Assembly: GCF_014873495.1 (NCBI RefSeq)
Contig: NZ_JADBGF010000001.1
Span: forward strand, 7,688,001 to 7,752,000
Length of the DNA stretch: 64,000 nt
From: Streptomyces stelliscabiei
Lineage (GTDB): Bacteria > Actinomycetota > Actinomycetes > Streptomycetales > Streptomycetaceae
Direction: 5' to 3'
In this document: one piece after another, positions 62,150-64,000 of the stretch
Layout of the letters: every line of letters starts with the position of its first letter
How positions within the stretch are numbered: position 1 is the first letter of the stretch
Position numbers and translations under genes: made by a program
Notes under the pieces: generated by a model
Databases searched by the model: none
Told to the model about the DNA's origin: nothing
Seen by the model: only the letters and a program-made list of their open reading frames with translations

Positions 62150-62178
62150 TTGACCGGATGCCGCCTCCGTTTTAGTCT
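62150..62178 (+). promoter_or_regulatory. Promoter of the tetR-type gene
   Basis: -35 TTGACC (62150-62155), 17-bp spacer, -10 TAGTCT (62173-62178): close to HrdB consensus. Confidence 0.7.
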
Positions 62179-62185
62179 CGAATGC

Positions 62186-62206
62186 ATACGGAGGCAGCAT
62201 CCGTTT
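62186..62206. promoter_or_regulatory. Operator-like inverted repeat (TetR autoregulation)
   Basis: ATACGGA and TCCGTTT are inverted around 7 bp, 8 bp downstream of the -10, over the expected transcription start. A related half CCTCCGTTTT lies at 62164-62173. Typical of a TetR repressor's own operator. Confidence 0.65.
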
Positions 62207-62243
62207 TGATGCGTCCGCAGGACCACGGCAGGCAGGAGGGCGC

Positions 62244-62837
62244 ATGAGTGCCGGTGAACAGCGGGGCCGCAAGCCGCGCGCGGACGTCCAGCGCAACCGC
62301 GCGGCCCTCCTGGAGACCGCGCAGCGGCACTTCCTGCGGCACGGGATCGGCACCTCCCTCGAAGCGGTGGCCAAGGAGGCGGGCGTCGGGCCCGCCACCC
62401 TGTACCGGCACTTTCCCACCCGGGAGGCGCTGCTCGCGGCCGTGCTACAGACCCGCTCCGAGGAACTCGTGGCCCGCCGGACAGGCATCGAGCAACTCGG
62501 CGACCCCGCCGAGGCGCTGGATCAATGGCTGCGGGCGATGGAGGAGTACTTCAGCGCCTACAGCGGCCTGCCGGAACCGCTCATGGCCGCGGCCCGCGCA
62601 CAGGAGCCGGACAGCCCGCTCACGATTCCCTGCGACATCCTCATCACCGCCACCGACCAGTACGTGCGAGCAGCACAGCGCGCGGGACACGTGCGTGCCT
62701 CGGTGCGGGGGCACGACCTGTTCCTCGCGGCCTGCTCCGTGGCCTGGATCAAGGGCACCGGTACCGAGGAGGAGTCGCTCGACCGGCTCCGCACCCTCAT
62801 CGCGAGCGGCTACCGCCAGCGGGACACCCAGGCGTAG
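62244..62837 (+). CDS. TetR-family transcriptional repressor
   Basis: A 197-residue repressor with a TetR helix-turn-helix (about 15-60: TSLEAVAKEAGVGPATLYRH) and a C-terminal domain (about 80-190) of the kind seen in SbtR-like regulators. Ribosome site AGGAGGG before ATG 62244. It precedes two NADP-binding reductases that it probably controls together with itself. Confidence 0.9.
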   Translation: MSAGEQRGRKPRADVQRNRAALLETAQRHFLRHGIGTSLEAVAKEAGVGPATLYRHFPTREALLAAVLQTRSEELVARRTGIEQLGDPAEALDQWLRAMEEYFSAYSGLPEPLMAAARAQEPDSPLTIPCDILITATDQYVRAAQRAGHVRASVRGHDLFLAACSVAWIKGTGTEEESLDRLRTLIASGYRQRDTQA

Positions 62838-62937
62838 ACCGCCAGGCGCCCCGCCCCCGCAACGCCAGGCGGCACCACCGCACGGCCATCACCTCGCGCT
62901 GCCCTCAGGGGCGGCACAACCCCTCAAGGGACAAATA

Positions 62938-63675
62938 ATGAAAATTACTGTCATAGGCGCCGGTGCCATCGGCGGGAACCTCGCTGTCAAGCTCAGCACG
63001 GCTGGTCATGACGTCCAGGTGGCCGATGCCCGCGGCCCCGAGGCCGTCCGGGCGGAGGTGCTGGAGTCCGGGGCTCGCGCGGTGGACCTCGCCGACGCCG
63101 TCCAGGGCCGGGATGTCATCGTCCTGTCGATCCCGTTCGGGGTGGCGGGCCAGCTGGCGGACCTGTTCGCGTCGGTGCCCGACGAGACGGTGGTCATCGA
63201 CACCGCGAACTACTACCCCGGCATGCTCAGCGAGCCGATCGAGGCGGTCGACAACGGCCAGGTGGAGAGCGTGTACACCGCCGAGCAGCTGGGCCGCCCC
63301 GTGGTCAAGGCATGGAACGCCGCCCTGGCAGAGACCCAGCGGGCCAAGGGTGTTCCGGCCGGAGCACCCGGCCGCCTCGCCATCCCCGTCGCCGGTGACA
63401 ACGAGCAGGCGCGGCGCGTGGCCATGAGCCTGGTGGACGACACCGGCTTCGACCCCTACGACGCCGGGACACTGGCCGACTCCTGGCGCCAGCAGCCCAA
63501 CAGCCCCGCCTACTGCACCGAGTTGACCCTCGCCGAGCTGCCCGCGGCCCTGGCCGCGGCCGACCGCACCAAGGACGCCGCCATCCGCGACAGCCTCCCG
63601 GAACGCATCGCCGCCCTCGGTGCCAACCTCACCGTCGACGACGTCGTCGAGATGAACCGCGCCGCCCACCGCTGA
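62938..63675 (+). CDS. NADPH-binding reductase (F420/NADP oxidoreductase-like)
   Basis: A 245-residue Rossmann protein with GAGAIGGNLAVKL at residues 7-19 and the segment SIPFGVAGQLADLF and VVIDTANYYP as in NADPH-dependent F420 reductase/NpdG-like proteins. The 2'-phosphate binding residues and partner cofactor are not certain. Starts ATG 62938 after AAGGGACAAATA, 100 bp past the tetR-type gene. Confidence 0.85.
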   Translation: MKITVIGAGAIGGNLAVKLSTAGHDVQVADARGPEAVRAEVLESGARAVDLADAVQGRDVIVLSIPFGVAGQLADLFASVPDETVVIDTANYYPGMLSEPIEAVDNGQVESVYTAEQLGRPVVKAWNAALAETQRAKGVPAGAPGRLAIPVAGDNEQARRVAMSLVDDTGFDPYDAGTLADSWRQQPNSPAYCTELTLAELPAALAAADRTKDAAIRDSLPERIAALGANLTVDDVVEMNRAAHR

Positions 63676-63831
63676 GACACCCGGCGCCGCTCTCGTCCAG
63701 GCAACGACACGAGAGCGGCAACGCCGGCGCGCCGCGAACACACACGACGAACACGAAGAACGGCGCTCACTTCGGCAAGGCCGCCATTACTCACCCGCAC
63801 CACCGCGTCCGCGGCCGGCCCGCAGCCCCGA

Positions 63832-63858
63832 GAACCCCGGTCACAGACACCGGGGTTC
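63832..63858 (+). terminator. Hairpin ahead of the second reductase gene
   Basis: A perfect 10-bp stem GAACCCCGGT / ACCGGGGTTC, 7-nt loop, followed by CGTTT, ending 24 bp before ATG 63882. It could end the first reductase transcript or act as an attenuator. Confidence 0.7.
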
Positions 63859-63881
63859 CGTTTCGGACAAGGAGTTTCACC

Positions 63882-64000
63882 ATGAAGATCGGCATTCTCG
63901 GCACCGGGAACATCGGCAAGACGCTGACCAGGCGGTTGAGCGCGGCCGGGCACGAGGTGAAGGCGGCCAATTGGCCGGGACCGGCTCCGAGGCCGCGGTC
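63882..64000 (+). CDS. NADPH-binding reductase, 3' end outside window
   Basis: Start of a paralogue of the preceding reductase: MKIGILGTGNIGKTLTRRLS with the Rossmann GxGxxG. After residue 30 the reading becomes unlike the family (NWPGPAPRPR); shifting frame near 63975 restores TGSEAAV, which the family would be expected to have, so a frameshift may be present. AAGGAG at 7 nt supports the start. Only 119 bp are visible. Confidence 0.65.
   Translation, partial: MKIGILGTGNIGKTLTRRLSAAGHEVKAANWPGPAPRPR

Noticed and set aside
1..64000. CRISPR arrays, rRNA or tRNA genes
   Set aside because: No array of regularly spaced repeats with unique spacers and no rRNA or complete tRNA sequence was seen; the tandem arrays present have no spacers.

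Overview
The window is a high-GC, densely coding chromosomal segment that reads as Streptomyces. The evidence is GTG/TTG starts, GC-rich third codon positions, leaderless-type promoters, and families and gene order typical of the genus: a second GyrA/ParC-type subunit, a ydaO-type riboswitch ahead of an M23 peptidase, ptsH with DasR boxes, SepH, ferrochelatase, CutRS, and the DUF4193-dut-DUF3710 block. From memory, the order matches the S. coelicolor SCO583x-SCO590x core region, and part of it (suhB-like, DUF4193, DUF3093, dut, DUF3710, trkA pair, APC permease, TRAM methyltransferase) resembles Mycobacterium tuberculosis Rv2689c-Rv2701c. No database was searched.

Layout. 1-4.7 kb: 3' part of a sodium/solute symporter, a CitA/CitB-type two-component pair, and a ferredoxin-like protein whose promoter carries an iron box. 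4.9-7.9 kb: a small hypothetical, a DUF6082 protein, and a CobW GTPase with a long Glu-Pro-rich N-terminal extension. 7.9-13.5 kb: ParC/GyrA-like topoisomerase subunit and a catalytic/non-catalytic M16 peptidase pair. 13.5-19.2 kb: c-di-AMP riboswitch plus M23 peptidase, a GntR regulator, HPr with two DasR boxes, and a GNAT/acyl-CoA synthetase fusion (Pat type). 19.4-25.2 kb: DUF5998, phosphodiesterase, thymidine kinase, VOC protein, sulfurtransferase, SepH. 25.6-30.5 kb: FAD lactone oxidase, MFS exporter, ferrochelatase, inositol phosphatase, a 54-aa protein. 30.9-37 kb: CutRS, DUF4193, DUF3093, thioesterase, dUTPase, DUF3710. 37.3-46.5 kb: a potassium-related block of KdpD/KdpE, two TrkA/RCK proteins and a KimA-like importer. 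46.6-48 kb: a TRAM-domain RNA methyltransferase.

The least ordinary part is an 11.3-kb island between two 111-bp direct repeats (47,895-48,005 and 59,166-59,276, two mismatches). The repeat includes the last 19 codons and the stop of the methyltransferase gene, as expected for an att site in a gene 3' end. Inside lie a polyprenyl diphosphate synthase and a class I terpene synthase in one operon, followed by a frameshifted DHA2-type MFS exporter. The island also holds a flavin monooxygenase, a two-gene ABC exporter, a nicotinamidase, and broken genes (SCP2 domain, HNH fragment, phosphatase tail, a beta-rich protein). No integrase or transposase is visible. I read it as an integrated but decaying terpenoid island.

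59.3-64 kb, right of the island: a small hypothetical, a DltE-type short-chain dehydrogenase, an XRE/MmyB-type regulator, a TetR regulator with a clear promoter/operator, and two tandem NADP-binding reductases, the second cut by the window end. Several intergenic gaps carry short tandem repeats (7, 15-16, 21, about 27 and 33 bp) beside start or stop codons. The coordinated themes are ion and second-messenger control (c-di-AMP riboswitch, Kdp/Trk/KimA), carbon sensing (DasR-HPr), and envelope/division functions (M23, SepH, CutRS).
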